NCBI GenBank assembly: GCA_022925895.1
Contig: JAKSYS010000484.1
Location: forward strand, 1-49,150
Source: Fragilaria crotonensis
Taxonomy: Eukaryota > Bacillariophyta > Fragilariophyceae > Fragilariales > Fragilariaceae
DNA: 49,150 nucleotides
Direction: 5' to 3'
Shown: piece after piece, positions 31,981 through 42,117 of the stretch
Layout of the letters: the number at the start of each line of letters is the position of its first letter
Position numbering within the stretch: position 1 is the stretch's first letter
Made by a program: the position numbers and the translations under genes
Notes under the pieces: generated by a model
Seen by the model: only the letters and a program-made list of their open reading frames with translations
Databases searched by the model: none
Told to the model about the DNA's origin: nothing

Positions 31981-33910
31981 GCATAGGGATGCGATGTTGT
32001 AGGCAGATCTCATAGATAGGATTGGATGTGCAATCAGGGTAGAACTTGAGTGCATAGTAGGGACGGCGGCGTAGGTAGCCGATGAGCCAGGTGAGGGCAC
32101 GGAAGTCAAGAATTCCAGGAGCAATACAGGCTTTAGCAAGTTTGCAGACAGCAAAGAGGATATCAGCTCTGGTGTTGTATGCCAGGTAAAGGAGAGTGCA
32201 GACGGCGGAGCGAAAGGGGAGTCGCTGCTTTTGTGCAACAAGTGCAATGTCTTGTTCTGTGACAGGACGGTTTTCTTTGCTGAAGGTGTAGTCTGGCGGG
32301 AATGGAGTGTCGCGTTCGGGGAATTCGGAATTCGGGTCATAACGTTGAAGGGTGTTCAAGACATAACGGTGCTGGTCCAAGGTATAGGTTGAGTCTTGGT
32401 GCTGGTGAATGCGCATTTGCAGGAACCATTGTGCAGGACCAAGGAATTTGACATCGAAGCGGTTTTTGACGGAATCTTCAAATTGTTTTTCGATGGAATC
32501 ATTGCTGCCAGCATACAGCATATCGTCAACGAAGAAAAGGAGGCGGAGCCATTGGTTGTGTTTGTCATATCGGACAAAGTAGGATGGTTCAGATTGGGAT
32601 TGGATAAAACCTTGGGAATATAGCCATTCAGAAAATTCAATGTTCCAGTATTTGCCAGAGTAGACAAGGCCATAGATTCCTTTGTCCAGGAGAAGTGGTT
32701 TGCCAAAGAATTTAGCATATTCAGGGAAATGAAAAGCATATTCCAATGGGAGCTTGACAAAGTGGCGGCCAATGACTTTAGCTTGCAAGTAGGCGCCAAT
32801 AAAGTCAGCACTTTTGAGTGTGCGTCGGGAAGCACAAATTGTAGAAAGAAGGAGCTTGACCCCTCTTGAAGATGCACAGGGTGACCAAGTGTCCTCAAAG
32901 GGTTGAGGAATTTCAATTGGTTGGACTTTTGGTGTTGGGGAGGCAGTGGCATTGGCAATGTCTTGACGCTGTTGAAGGAGATGTTGCTGATGTGCGGCTT
33001 TTGCTTTCTTTAAAAGACGTTTCTCCAAGTCGCCTCGGGCGACCAGGCGAGCTTTAAGTTTCTCAAGTTTGCCAGTTGCTGTTTGTTTGGCTTTGAGAAC
33101 AAGTTTGACAGGAATGATAGGGTCAGCTTGGGATGGAGTTTGTCCAAGGATGAATGTGCCATGATCAATGAGATTCTTGATTTCCATGCGAATTGCATGT
33201 AGCCAGGCAGAGCGTATGTCATCATCAAGTTTGAGGACAGCTTTAAGAGATTGTGGCTCAGGAAGGTATTTGTCAACAGGTTCAGCAGGTTCTTCTTGAC
33301 TGATAGTTGCATTATCAATGGTGAGCATGGCAGTGTGAATGGGATCAATGGAAGGAGGATCTTCATTACACTCTTGGAAGTAGAGGGTCATCATCTTTTG
33401 TAGATTGGAATGGCAGTGTTGGTGGCCAATGTAGTTCACTTGGTGTGGTGTTGGTGGTGTAGGGCCATGTTGATCATCATTATGGGAGGCATCAGGAAGT
33501 GCCACAAGTGATGTTGGGAGTTCGGAGGCATCAAGGAAATGTGATGGAGGATTGCCGAGATCAGCGGCTGAGCCAGTTTGGTGAAAAGTGGCAGGTTCAG
33601 AGTTGTCAGCAGTGTTGCGGAGGCCATTGGGATTGAAATGGGAGCGTATAGGAACAGCTCCAGCAAAGGGCTTTGAATCAAAGCATAGGGCAGAGTTGAA
33701 GTCTTCATCAAAGTAGGCGTCACGTGTGATAATGAGGCTTTGCGGTTGATCAGGAGAATAGATGAGCCAGCCTGCAGAGTTTTCAGGGAATCCAAGGAAT
33801 ATACCACGGGAAGCGCGTTGGAGTTGCTGCTTATAGGTAATGATCTTGTTGCGGAAAGTTGGTTCATAACGCTTGAAGAAGGTTGGGCAACCAAAGACGC
33901 GAAATTGCCT
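31907..33910 (-). CDS. Copia Pol: reverse transcriptase
   Basis: Open from about 33910, just after a frame break in the integrase C-terminus (FRVFGCPTFFKRYEP), down to 31907. The first possible start codon inside it is not used; it is a continuation of the polyprotein. RT motifs include KARLVARGD, LKSADFIGAYLQA (first catalytic Asp region), LDKGIYGLVYSGKYW and LLFFVDDMLYAG with FVDD in place of YVDD at about 32520, then FLGPAQWFLQMRI. Complete for a copia RT. Confidence 0.93.
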   Translation of the reverse strand, partial: RQFRVFGCPTFFKRYEPTFRNKIITYKQQLQRASRGIFLGFPENSAGWLIYSPDQPQSLIITRDAYFDEDFNSALCFDSKPFAGAVPIRSHFNPNGLRNTADNSEPATFHQTGSAADLGNPPSHFLDASELPTSLVALPDASHNDDQHGPTPPTPHQVNYIGHQHCHSNLQKMMTLYFQECNEDPPSIDPIHTAMLTIDNATISQEEPAEPVDKYLPEPQSLKAVLKLDDDIRSAWLHAIRMEIKNLIDHGTFILGQTPSQADPIIPVKLVLKAKQTATGKLEKLKARLVARGDLEKRLLKKAKAAHQQHLLQQRQDIANATASPTPKVQPIEIPQPFEDTWSPCASSRGVKLLLSTICASRRTLKSADFIGAYLQAKVIGRHFVKLPLEYAFHFPEYAKFFGKPLLLDKGIYGLVYSGKYWNIEFSEWLYSQGFIQSQSEPSYFVRYDKHNQWLRLLFFVDDMLYAGSNDSIEKQFEDSVKNRFDVKFLGPAQWFLQMRIHQHQDSTYTLDQHRYVLNTLQRYDPNSEFPERDTPFPPDYTFSKENRPVTEQDIALVAQKQRLPFRSAVCTLLYLAYNTRADILFAVCKLAKACIAPGILDFRALTWLIGYLRRRPYYALKFYPDCTSNPIYEICLQHRIPMLILLFSLMPAGKTAQTLAAQPLAT

Positions 33911-36900
33911 AGATTGGGCTTGCGTTTGTAGCTGAATTGATATGGAGTTGTTGGGATTCCATTGATGTCAGTGACATTCTTGGCTGGGCAGACATTGATA
34001 ATGTGGACAGCATAGGCATGTGCATGGTGGAAGAATGCGCCGCCAAGTCGGGCATTGTTGAGGAGGGTATTGGCTGTGTTGTGGACTTCACGCCATTTAG
34101 CTTCACAGATACCGTTCATTTCTTGATGTTCTGGGGCAGCAGCTTCAACTTTTATGCCAAGGTTGGTGCATTCAGTGATGAATTTTGCAGAGGTAAATGC
34201 GGTTCCAGCATCGGTGCGGATGAAGCGGACGGATTGTGTTCGGCCAAGGAGTTCTGTTTGGGTCAGCCATGACTTGAGGGCTGTGATGATGGATGCTGTG
34301 CTTTCAGTTGGTAGACCAATCCAGCCAGTAAGTTTGCCAGGTGTTGTGACAATGAATAGATAGGCAGAATAGTTGGTGTTTGTTGTAAGACCATAACGGA
34401 ATGGGTTGCGCATCAAGTCAAGATGTAGTCGATGGAAGGGATCGGTACCTTCACGTTGCGGGGTCTTGTTTCGAGCACGTTTTTGGCTGATAGATATACG
34501 GAGAGGCCAAGTGTTTGGATCAATGGTTGGAGAGAGTACATGGTCATTCCAGGTTTGGTGAAGAGATCCAACCATTAGATTTCGGAAATTGCGGTAAGCA
34601 AGGCGTCGAGCAACAAGCTCGAGAGGTAGGGTGGTTACGGATCGTCGTTGATCAGGGTTGATGGTGTCAACAGTGTCAGCAAAGTGGTCTTCTGCTGGTG
34701 AAGAGTCAGATTCAAGGTTGACATTGGGTAAAGATATGGCTGAGAAGGCTTGATGTGGTGGTAGTTCACGGCGTAGGATGGGCCACGTGTACGTAGAATT
34801 GTTTGGAAGTTGGATGGTGGTGGCACGATTGTGAATCAAGACACTGAAGTTTTGTGTGCATGATAGTGCGGTCAAGGAAAGTAGGCGATGGCTGAGGCCT
34901 TCAACATAGTAGACATCAGTTAGGCCAAGGATGGATTTCATACCATCATCAGTAGTGAAGGGACATTCTGTGGTGCCTTTGTAGGTAGACAATTTAGTAC
35001 TGCCATCAGCAAGGGAGACAGGTACACTGCAGGGTGTGACATCATGGAGGTCACTGAAGACTGGTGTGTAGTGGCTGGTTGCACCACTGTCAGGAAGCCA
35101 ATTTTCAAGAAGAGGTGGGCCAAAACGTTGATGAGGAGATTGTGGGTCATCAGGGAAATAGTATGTGGCTCCAGAATTGGGAGGAGAGTGATTGCCAGAA
35201 GGTTGAAAGTCTTGATCAAGGAGGTGTTGGTTGATCTCCATTTGGGGGAGGGCTGGGTTTGGCCATGGGATTGAGTCAGGAGTGTCATCCATTGGGTCAA
35301 GAGATGAAGCACGGAAAGCTTGGTGATAAACATTTTCTTGCATGTTTTCTCCTGAGTCAGTGACAAAGTAGGCTCGTTGTTGATTGCGGGGAGCGGAATT
35401 TTCATTGTTCGAAGATGATCGAGAGGATGGGCCTCGATTGGAAGTTGCATTGCGTGCGGGGTTGGTGCAGTTGCGGGAATAGTGACCGAGTCTGCCGCAG
35501 TTGTTGCAGACAATGTTTGCAGCATTGGATTGGTTGCGGTTTTGATTGTTAGTTTTACCGTTGGTAGATGGGCGGTGATTTGAATTCGGCAGTTGACGAA
35601 GAGGTGGTCGATTTGTACGCTGTTGTTGCGTTGATGGACGTGTTGACGGAGCGTTGGTGCGACGGTGGTTGTTGGTGTTATGCGGGGTTTGTCGCTGGGC
35701 GTTCGGTAAGGGAGGTCCACGGTGTTGTCGATGCTGTTGTCGGGTGGGGTTGTTTCCACCATTGTTGGTATAAGGACGTAGGATTGAGCTGAAAGCTTGT
35801 TGTTGTCGTTGAGTGAAGTTTCGAACAGCAGTGCCTTGTTGTGGACGGAAAGTCGTTTGGCGTGCAGAGTTTGCATGTTGATTAAAGTGGCGGTGACTCA
35901 TAGATGGGATTGTAAGACCACGGGATTCATCGATGTTGAGAAGATGACTTTCAAGTTCGGAGAATTGTGGCAGAGCTTCGTCGTTTAGTTCGGCGCGGCG
36001 AATGTCGGCATCAAAACGTTGGTATGATGCAGCATAAAAGGAATGATTGCTTCCTCCACGGACAGTTCTTTTAATCAGTTCGGCATCAGAGTTTGGTATT
36101 CCAGCATGGTAACAATCACGCGAGATGGTGCGGATGCGGTTAAGATAGGAAGTAGCAACTTCGTTGTGCGGTTGCTTGATAGAGCAAAAAGCTTCGCGAG
36201 TGCGTTCAATATGATCTGGCGTTAAGGGAGCACAGTGGCGACGCAGGGTGAAGATAGCAGTTCTTGCATCTGGAGGTCCATCAATGATGTGTTTTTGACA
36301 GGGTTCACTGATGTTGGTGAAGATCAAGTTGTAGAGAGCTGTGCCAACAAATGGATGGGAGTAACATATTTGTTGGGGCCAAAGATCAAAGACTTGGCGA
36401 GTCCAGGGGGAAATGTTACAGACAATGCGGAGATTGTCCATAAAAGTATTGAAATGGCGTCGACGGGCTTGTAAATCTGTTGGATAGGCCAGTTTGCGAA
36501 GATTTGCATTTTTGGCGTACTTCAGAAGAGTCTTTGTTAGATCTTCAATCGGAGGATAGGTGAAATCAGTCCGGGTGGAAGATGTCAGCACATCAGGTGA
36601 TGTGGGCTTCAACTGTTTTGGATCTTCTTCAGAGTCATGGTCAGTATCATTGTCAAAGAATGTTTCAATTGTTGGTGGATAGGAAAAGGTAGCGTGGGTC
36701 GCCGGGCGCGGAGTTTGTTGACGGGACTCAAGGTTTTGAGTTTTTGTCATTTTTGTTGATTTATTTCCGGTCATTGAGGGGTTTTGTGTAGATTTGGGTA
36801 TTGACATTTTCGACGGTTGAAGAATTTCGTCCTCATGTTTTGGGAGCAGCGACGGATTTAGTGACGGATTTTGTTGCACGGGGTTCGAATCCGTAGGTGA

Positions 36901-38694
36901 TGTGTTTTTGGAACGTATATTTTCGGTCGCGGTAGAAAATGTTGTCAAAACCGGGTGGTTGGGGTTCGAGTCGGTTGTAGCCGGGACGTGAGGTGTTTTT
37001 GCGTTTTTCGGCGTTATGATGCTTGAAAATGCGTCAGAAATGCGCTGAAGTGGTCCAGGTGTTGCATTTGCCGATTGAGGTGACCTTGAGGGTGTTTCGG
37101 TGTGCGAAGTGTCGGTTTCAGGCGAGTTTTGCTGTGAAATCGCGAGATTTTGTTGTGTTCCGGGCAGAGATTGAGTTTCTTGCACTTGTTCCTCATACGT
37201 GGTTTCTTCGTCGGTTTCGAGGGGATTTTCAGCAGTATTGGCGTCGTTTTGCGTGGAAAATTCGCGTGCAGTGTCGTTTTGTGCAGGAATTTCGTGCTGG
37301 AGGTCCGGGGTTCGAGTCGGGGGCTGATTTAGTGACGAACGTCGTGTTTGTACCGCTAGAAAAGCGTGATGTGTACCCGTAAACGTGTTTTTATCCTCTT
37401 GGAATTTAATTACTGGTTGACTTTCAGCTAAATCTTGCGCATTTGGACAGAAATTGCTGTCGTGCATAGAAATAGGTAAGTCACCAGTAAAATATCCAGG
37501 ATAATTCAATTGAGGTGGACTAGACTCACCTGTTCCATCAAGATTGATGGGTGAGTCAGGTCCCCTTGAATCAATATATGGGTATTCTGGGTGGTTGTGT
37601 TTCTCTCGATAGAAATAAGAGAGGTGATTGTTGAAAAGTTGCAATTCGGGATCACGGAGGGCATCATTGAGATGCGGGAGCGCCCAGGCTCGATAAACGT
37701 TGTTTCCAAATGGGGAAATGGTGTAAACTGGGATCAAGCGGATAGCCAGGGAAAATGGAATCTTTGTGGGATCACGGGCAATGTGATACATTTGTGAGTG
37801 CTCATTTCGCCAAAGTTCAGCAGGATTATGCTGAATCCAGTCTGGGTCATCCAAATTGTAGGTTTGGAGAGGCTTGGCAGCTTGCTTGTAGAATAGGGAC
37901 TTGACTGATTCCTTGGTGTAGGGATTTCCATCAGGATCAATGATGATTGGTTGTTGGTCATGATCAAGGGTGACAGGGAAGATTCCAGCTCTTGCTGTTG
38001 GGATGGCCATTTCAGTTGGAGAGCCATAAGAATAGGTTGGGCCACAGAGTGGTGAACCTTGGAAGATAACACCATGTGAAGGTGGGCAGTTCTTGGGAAG
38101 GATGCCTGTTGGATCTTTTGGATCAATCAGTTGCACAACGCGGAATAGGATGTACTCAGAATGCGGTAGAAAATCGATTGAGTCATTGGCAGAATTGGTT
38201 GCAATTGGGGTGACTGTCTGCAGGGCATCGATGTAACGTAGGGGATCATGATACTGAAGATTCATGATAGTTGTGATGTTGAATGGTTTGCAAACAACAA
38301 AATTGATGGCAAGGGCTGTGTCAGTGGAGTATGAAGTGGCCAGCTGAACATCTGAAGGTTTGGTAACCATTGGGAAGGAAACTGAGAAGGCAGTGAGCAG
38401 GTGGTCTGCTGGTGGTAGATTGCCAACAATGATCTCATACTGAGAGAATTCAGGGTCTCTGGAGATGCAGATTTTGTGGTGAGCCATGCCATGTTGAAGG
38501 ATGGCGAAACGGATGAACTCTTGAGCAATGTGTAGTGTTGTGGCTTGGGTGTCTGCATGGGTGTCTGCATGGGTGTCAAAGGTATTGACAAAGGCAGTTG
38601 TGAATGGATTTGCAGCTCTGAATTGTGATTCAATATGTGTGACACTTGATTGGAGATTTTCAAGTTGATGATGGGTTAATTCATCGGGTGGCAT
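33436..38694 (-). CDS. Copia polyprotein: unknown N-terminal region, Gag capsid, CCHC knuckle, protease, integrase
   Basis: 1,752 codons. Residues 1 to about 700 match nothing I recognise: a globular-looking start (to about 400), then a low-complexity Asn/Thr/Pro/Gln-rich linker. The copia capsid lies at about 715-925 (LTKTLLKYAKNANLRKL to HLLNIDESRG). The zinc knuckle CNNCGRLGHYSRNC is at 35509-35468. The protease active site is LPDSGATSH (about 1200). Integrase: Asp in LHLDLM (about 1426), Asp in RTDAGTAF (about 1494) and Glu in NGICE, spaced D-x35-E. The HHCC zinc motif normally ahead of the catalytic core is not recognisable (VARRLAYR where H and H are expected, and no paired Cys). The last 160 codons (below about 33905) are out of frame with the true product because of a single-base break. 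Confidence 0.92.
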   Translation of the reverse strand: MPPDELTHHQLENLQSSVTHIESQFRAANPFTTAFVNTFDTHADTHADTQATTLHIAQEFIRFAILQHGMAHHKICISRDPEFSQYEIIVGNLPPADHLLTAFSVSFPMVTKPSDVQLATSYSTDTALAINFVVCKPFNITTIMNLQYHDPLRYIDALQTVTPIATNSANDSIDFLPHSEYILFRVVQLIDPKDPTGILPKNCPPSHGVIFQGSPLCGPTYSYGSPTEMAIPTARAGIFPVTLDHDQQPIIIDPDGNPYTKESVKSLFYKQAAKPLQTYNLDDPDWIQHNPAELWRNEHSQMYHIARDPTKIPFSLAIRLIPVYTISPFGNNVYRAWALPHLNDALRDPELQLFNNHLSYFYREKHNHPEYPYIDSRGPDSPINLDGTGESSPPQLNYPGYFTGDLPISMHDSNFCPNAQDLAESQPVIKFQEDKNTFTGTHHAFLAVQTRRSSLNQPPTRTPDLQHEIPAQNDTAREFSTQNDANTAENPLETDEETTYEEQVQETQSLPGTQQNLAISQQNSPETDTSHTETPSRSPQSANATPGPLQRISDAFSSIITPKNAKTPHVPATTDSNPNHPVLTTFSTATENIRSKNTSPTDSNPVQQNPSLNPSLLPKHEDEILQPSKMSIPKSTQNPSMTGNKSTKMTKTQNLESRQQTPRPATHATFSYPPTIETFFDNDTDHDSEEDPKQLKPTSPDVLTSSTRTDFTYPPIEDLTKTLLKYAKNANLRKLAYPTDLQARRRHFNTFMDNLRIVCNISPWTRQVFDLWPQQICYSHPFVGTALYNLIFTNISEPCQKHIIDGPPDARTAIFTLRRHCAPLTPDHIERTREAFCSIKQPHNEVATSYLNRIRTISRDCYHAGIPNSDAELIKRTVRGGSNHSFYAASYQRFDADIRRAELNDEALPQFSELESHLLNIDESRGLTIPSMSHRHFNQHANSARQTTFRPQQGTAVRNFTQRQQQAFSSILRPYTNNGGNNPTRQQHRQHRGPPLPNAQRQTPHNTNNHRRTNAPSTRPSTQQQRTNRPPLRQLPNSNHRPSTNGKTNNQNRNQSNAANIVCNNCGRLGHYSRNCTNPARNATSNRGPSSRSSSNNENSAPRNQQRAYFVTDSGENMQENVYHQAFRASSLDPMDDTPDSIPWPNPALPQMEINQHLLDQDFQPSGNHSPPNSGATYYFPDDPQSPHQRFGPPLLENWLPDSGATSHYTPVFSDLHDVTPCSVPVSLADGSTKLSTYKGTTECPFTTDDGMKSILGLTDVYYVEGLSHRLLSLTALSCTQNFSVLIHNRATTIQLPNNSTYTWPILRRELPPHQAFSAISLPNVNLESDSSPAEDHFADTVDTINPDQRRSVTTLPLELVARRLAYRNFRNLMVGSLHQTWNDHVLSPTIDPNTWPLRISISQKRARNKTPQREGTDPFHRLHLDLMRNPFRYGLTTNTNYSAYLFIVTTPGKLTGWIGLPTESTASIITALKSWLTQTELLGRTQSVRFIRTDAGTAFTSAKFITECTNLGIKVEAAAPEHQEMNGICEAKWREVHNTANTLLNNARLGGAFFHHAHAYAVHIINVCPAKNVTDINGIPTTPYQFSYKRKPNLGNFASLVAQPSSSVMNQLSATRSLPISSNSNALPVVYSLDSLKTLQAGSSILLINRKASLSHVTPTLMKTSTLPYALIQSPLLELFLYAPISIPMASATLLTTLNLPLFTKLAQPLISAILHHISLMPPNSQHHLWHFLMPPIMMINMALHHQHHTK

Positions 38695-39420
38695 CGGGAA
38701 CTGATCAATATCCTGGAAGGTGTCTTGAATGAAGTAGGGTAGTTTTCGGAATGTTGTTGACTTGGGAAATAAACTGAGTGCTGCAGCCGAAGAGTTGATA
38801 TCACGAGCGATTTCGTGAAGATTTCAGGGTAGAAGAGATGCTTTGGGTATCCAAGTGTGTTGTAGTTTCTGTGATGAACAAGGTACATCATTCTCAGAGC
38901 ATAGATAAATGCAGTTGCACACTTTGACATGATTTCTGACTGATCATCATCCAGGTCATTGAAGGAAGATGGGAGGTTCTGCGGAAATAGTTCACGTTGT
39001 GGCGATCGCAGATGTGCGAGCAATAGATAGGTTGCCCGATTCAGTGTGTGGGTCATGCATTCGACTGATAGAATGTCAGACAAGGGGCGTCCCATATGGT
39101 AGGGAGCTCGTGTGATGTGAAGGGATCGACTGTTGATTGAATAAAAATACCAGAAAAGGTGGTGCCGATTGATATCACGGATGTAGTTCACAGCCGGGGG
39201 TGCATCCAAATAGTTCAGGCAGAAAGATGCAATGGTGATGCTTGTGTTAACGCAGATTGGCAAGTCGCGGAGGCGAATAGGGCCATTTTTGTCATCATGT
39301 AGAATAGCATCTGGGAAGGATAGCTCTGCGGGAGCATTGTAGTCCTCTTCTTGGAACATTCGGAAAGGGTTGAGATGAATTTCCGAAAGATTATCGTCAG
39401 GGCGATAGGGTGGGTCCGGA
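38676..39420 (-). CDS. Copia element upstream coding region, segment 3
   Basis: Continues from the preceding segment after a frame change near 39420 (DDNLSEIHLNPFRMFQEEDY). It reads through CVNTSITIASFCLNYLDAPP and a Cys/His-containing globular text, and shifts again near 38825 (HEIARDINSSAAALSLF) into the frame of 33436-38694. No known domain is recognised. It is part of the long extension before the capsid. Confidence 0.6.
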
Positions 39421-40760
39421 ATAAACTGGGTAGCATTCTTGCTGGTGGTTGGTACTCTGAAGGTAAGTCTTCTTCTTGGGCTTCATTTGCTGAGAGTAAG
39501 TCGTTGGGTTGGTCATCATCAAATGATTTGTTTTCCTCCATGCAAAGCATTGCGAAGTGTCCTTCATCATCATGTGAGTGAAAAGGAGGAGAAACAGGGT
39601 AAGCAAAACTGTTGTCATTACTAGGTAAATCATTACTGTCAGAGTAATAATTTATCCCAGTGTTGATTTCAGGGTTGTCCTCATCAGGTAAATCCTCAAG
39701 TTTGATTGGAATAGGGTGCTGGACTTCATCATGAAGAGTGGCTTGACTGCTTGTAGGGTTTGTGTTGGACAACGTGCAGTGGGCCAAGTGGGGAAGATTG
39801 AGTCCCGTGGTATCGGTCTTAACAACTGTAGTCAAATATACAGTAGTGTCTCTGCAATGGTAAGGCGGGGAAGCACCGGTGGTTGGTGACGGCGTCCCAG
39901 GGCTTGGTGATACATCTGTACTGCGTACGGGAGAGCAGTAAGAGTAGGCTGGCGAACAGAAGGGGTATCGCGGCGTAGAAAGGTCGGAGAAGCATCGCGG
40001 TGTGTTCGCTGTATTAGAGCGCGGAGTGTAGCTCTCGGAGGAGCTCGAAGGGGGTAGGCTGATGTTTTCGTCGACGTCAGCGTATCCGGGAATGATGACA
40101 TCATGGTTCTCATCAATGACGTCAGGACGGTTCTGATACGGTTGGAGGGCGCTTTCCAGGTGAGCGAGTAAATTTTGTGGGTGACAAGTGTCCAGCGAGC
40201 GAAGAGATTCTGGGGGGTTGTCTGTTTCAGAATTTTGCAAAGTTCCAACGTCAAGAACTGCACTTTCATCTCTTCGATTCTCGAATGTTTCGAGGATGGG
40301 ATCCGTTGGAGTGTCTTCTTCTGGTTCTTCAGCGGGGGAAACGGCGGTTAATGCGGTGCTGACGAGGCGTAGGGCGGTTTTCAAAGTGTCCAAATCGCCA
40401 TTGCCGTAATTTTCGGGCAGATTGCGAAGGAAGTGGCGGAAGAGCAGGAGTTTCTTTTGGGTTCCTTTCGGTGGCTCTTTTTCGGGATTGCGGTGAAGAT
40501 CTTCAAGGGCTTCAACAAGGGAAAGCAGATCTTGGTGGAGGGTTTGTAAACCCTTAGAGTCGTCATGTTCGACGAGTGTTTCGACAAGGCGGGGAAGGTT
40601 GTATGTAACGCCTTCCGGGTTGCGTTCAAGGGCATGAGGGGAGCTTTGTTTTGGCGGCCATGTCAGGTTAATTTTCGAGCAAGCATGGTCGCGGGTGTTC
40701 TTCAAAATAGATTGCAGCTTCTTAAAAGGGCTTGTGTAGACCGTTTTGGTAGTCCTCTGG
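39215..40760 (-). CDS. Copia element upstream coding region, segment 2
   Basis: Open from about 40760 (YTSPFKKLQSILKNTR), where it overlaps the end of segment 1, to 39215. There is no ATG at its beginning, so it must be entered from upstream. Residues 1-110 look helical (LVETLVEHDDSKGLQTLHQD and LLFRHFLRNLPENYG). The rest is acidic and Ser/Pro-rich with repeated CSPAYSYCSP-type text. No domain is recognised. Below about 39420 it is out of frame with the product. Confidence 0.6.
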
Positions 40761-42117
40761 TAGTAGTAGTGTCCTTCATCGTTGTAGTGTTGTCCATAGT
40801 ATTCGTTGTGTCCGTAGTAGTTAAATCGTTTGTCGTTGTCGTCAATTCGGCCGCGTTGGGGGATCTTGATAGCAATTGTTTGCTCTTCGACCAGATGAGG
40901 GTCGGAATTCGGAAGAAGGGGAGCGCTGCGGGTTTTCTGTCATCATCTTGGTTGTTGGAAAGGAATGGGACAACACTCTGAGTAGTAGTATCTGTAGGTC
41001 GCTCATCTTGGTGGCGAACGGGATCATCCTCGACACGGCGAGGGAAAATAAAGAGTCTGCGCTTCGGAGGGGTCTGGAATGCTTCATCAGACATGGGGTA
41101 GGCCGCAAAAGTAGGGATGGTGGGGTCGGGACAAGAAGCAATGTTGGTCGATGGACGGTCGACGGCGGCAGTAGTAGTCGTTGGATCCTTGGTAACGTTG
41201 GTAGTTTCTTCAGTTGGCATGCTTACGTTGGTTTCTTCTTCTTCTTCTTCTTCTTCTTCTTCTTCTTCTTCTTCTTCTTCTTCTTCTTCTTCTTGATGAT
41301 GATGATGCTTGGGCTTCTTGATAATCTTCTTGTCCATTTCAGTAATCACAGTTGAGTCGAGGTCGCGAAATTCCTCGAGAATAGTATCGATATCGTCGTC
41401 GTTGGTGGCGCCACTTTTGTTGGAGAAAGTGCGCTTCTTCTTGGTAATGTTTGGGTCCTTCTTAATCTTCTGATCGTCACCAGAAGTAGGGGTAGTCGGG
41501 AACATAAGGTTGGCAAGCTTGGATTTCTTTGGGGATCCGTATGCTAAGGCTCCATGGTAGAGGAAAGGGTGAGTGGGAGTGCCTTCAGGGACTGGACTAC
41601 TGCCAAGGGTGGCAGGGACATCATTGATGTCATCAAAGGTCTCAGTGTTGACAGGCTTGGCCTTCTTGGGGCGGGTGGGAGTGGTAGTTGGGGTGTTGGT
41701 CTTCATGGTCAAGTCTTTGTTGTTGTTGTTGAACTTCAAGATTTGTTTTGTTGGGCTCTGGTCGTCAAGTTCCTGAGTTTTGGCGGGAGGTAGTTTCGTA
41801 GTTGCACTGTCGCATAACTGTAGTTTTTCAACGGCGTGTCCGAGTGCTAGTGCGGTAGACGTAGACGTTGTCGTAGTAGTAGTAGGTACGGTAGTGTCGT
41901 GCTTCTGGACGGTGCCAGTAGACGAGTAGACCTTCGACGGTAGTGTGCCTCTGATCGGTGGTACAAGGCGAGCAACCATGACAGTATTCGTGTAGACGGT
42001 ACGCGAGTACTGGCCGACAGTACGCTGAAGGACGGTAGGTCCGGGCGTACGCATGACGGACTTGGAGCACAGGCCACTGGCGGACATGGCTTTGGGCGAC
42101 GTAGTAGGGTTGACCAT
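40702..42117 (-). CDS. Copia element upstream coding region, segment 1, starting inside the 5' LTR
   Basis: ATG at 42117-42115 (context CACCATGG) lies within the 5' LTR. The first 46 codons (MVNPTTSPKAMSASG...) are LTR sequence. The frame then crosses the primer-binding site (MVARL) and runs 471 codons to a TGA at 40702. The product is Thr-, Lys- and Asp-rich, with short basic patches (RPKKAK, KKKR) and a run of about 24 Glu encoded by a CTT/GAA microsatellite (about 41232-41293), preceded by four His. No capsid or enzyme motif is seen. Near the end the natural-looking text moves to the frame of segment 2, so the TGA may be produced by an upstream single-base indel. Confidence 0.7.
   Translation of the reverse strand: MVNPTTSPKAMSASGLCSKSVMRTPGPTVLQRTVGQYSRTVYTNTVMVARLVPPIRGTLPSKVYSSTGTVQKHDTTVPTTTTTTSTSTALALGHAVEKLQLCDSATTKLPPAKTQELDDQSPTKQILKFNNNNKDLTMKTNTPTTTPTRPKKAKPVNTETFDDINDVPATLGSSPVPEGTPTHPFLYHGALAYGSPKKSKLANLMFPTTPTSGDDQKIKKDPNITKKKRTFSNKSGATNDDDIDTILEEFRDLDSTVITEMDKKIIKKPKHHHHQEEEEEEEEEEEEEEEEEEEETNVSMPTEETTNVTKDPTTTTAAVDRPSTNIASCPDPTIPTFAAYPMSDEAFQTPPKRRLFIFPRRVEDDPVRHQDERPTDTTTQSVVPFLSNNQDDDRKPAALPFFRIPTLIWSKSKQLLSRSPNAAELTTTTNDLTTTDTTNTMDNTTTMKDTTTTRGLPKRSTQALLRSCNLF
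41228..41320. repeat. (CTT)n/(GAA)n microsatellite coding for poly-Glu
   Basis: About 22 uninterrupted CTT triplets with a GAT/ATG tail at one end, in the minus-strand frame as GAA/GAG (Glu). Length is likely to vary between copies of the element. Confidence 0.9.
41961..41978 (-). other. Primer-binding site of the copia element
   Basis: On the minus strand TGGTTGCTCGCCTTGTAC follows the 5' LTR with no gap. It starts TGG, the complement of a tRNA CCA end. I cannot name the tRNA by eye. It is also translated as part of the element's ORF. Confidence 0.7.

Noticed and set aside
33436-33905. C-terminal 160 codons of the long Gag-integrase frame
   Set aside because: The Leu/Ser/Pro-rich text is out of frame; the true integrase C-terminus and RT linker read in the neighbouring frame (FRVFGCPTFFKRYEP onward).
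36880-37325. Three tRNA B-box-like words (GGGGTTCGAATCC, GGGTTCGAGTC) on the plus strand
   Set aside because: They lie inside the copia coding region on the other strand, where they encode repeated Asp-Ser-Asn-Pro or similar. No A-box or cloverleaf could be built around them.
40876-41355. Plus-strand frame ending in a run of Phe
   Set aside because: It is the antisense of the poly-Glu microsatellite inside the copia ORF.
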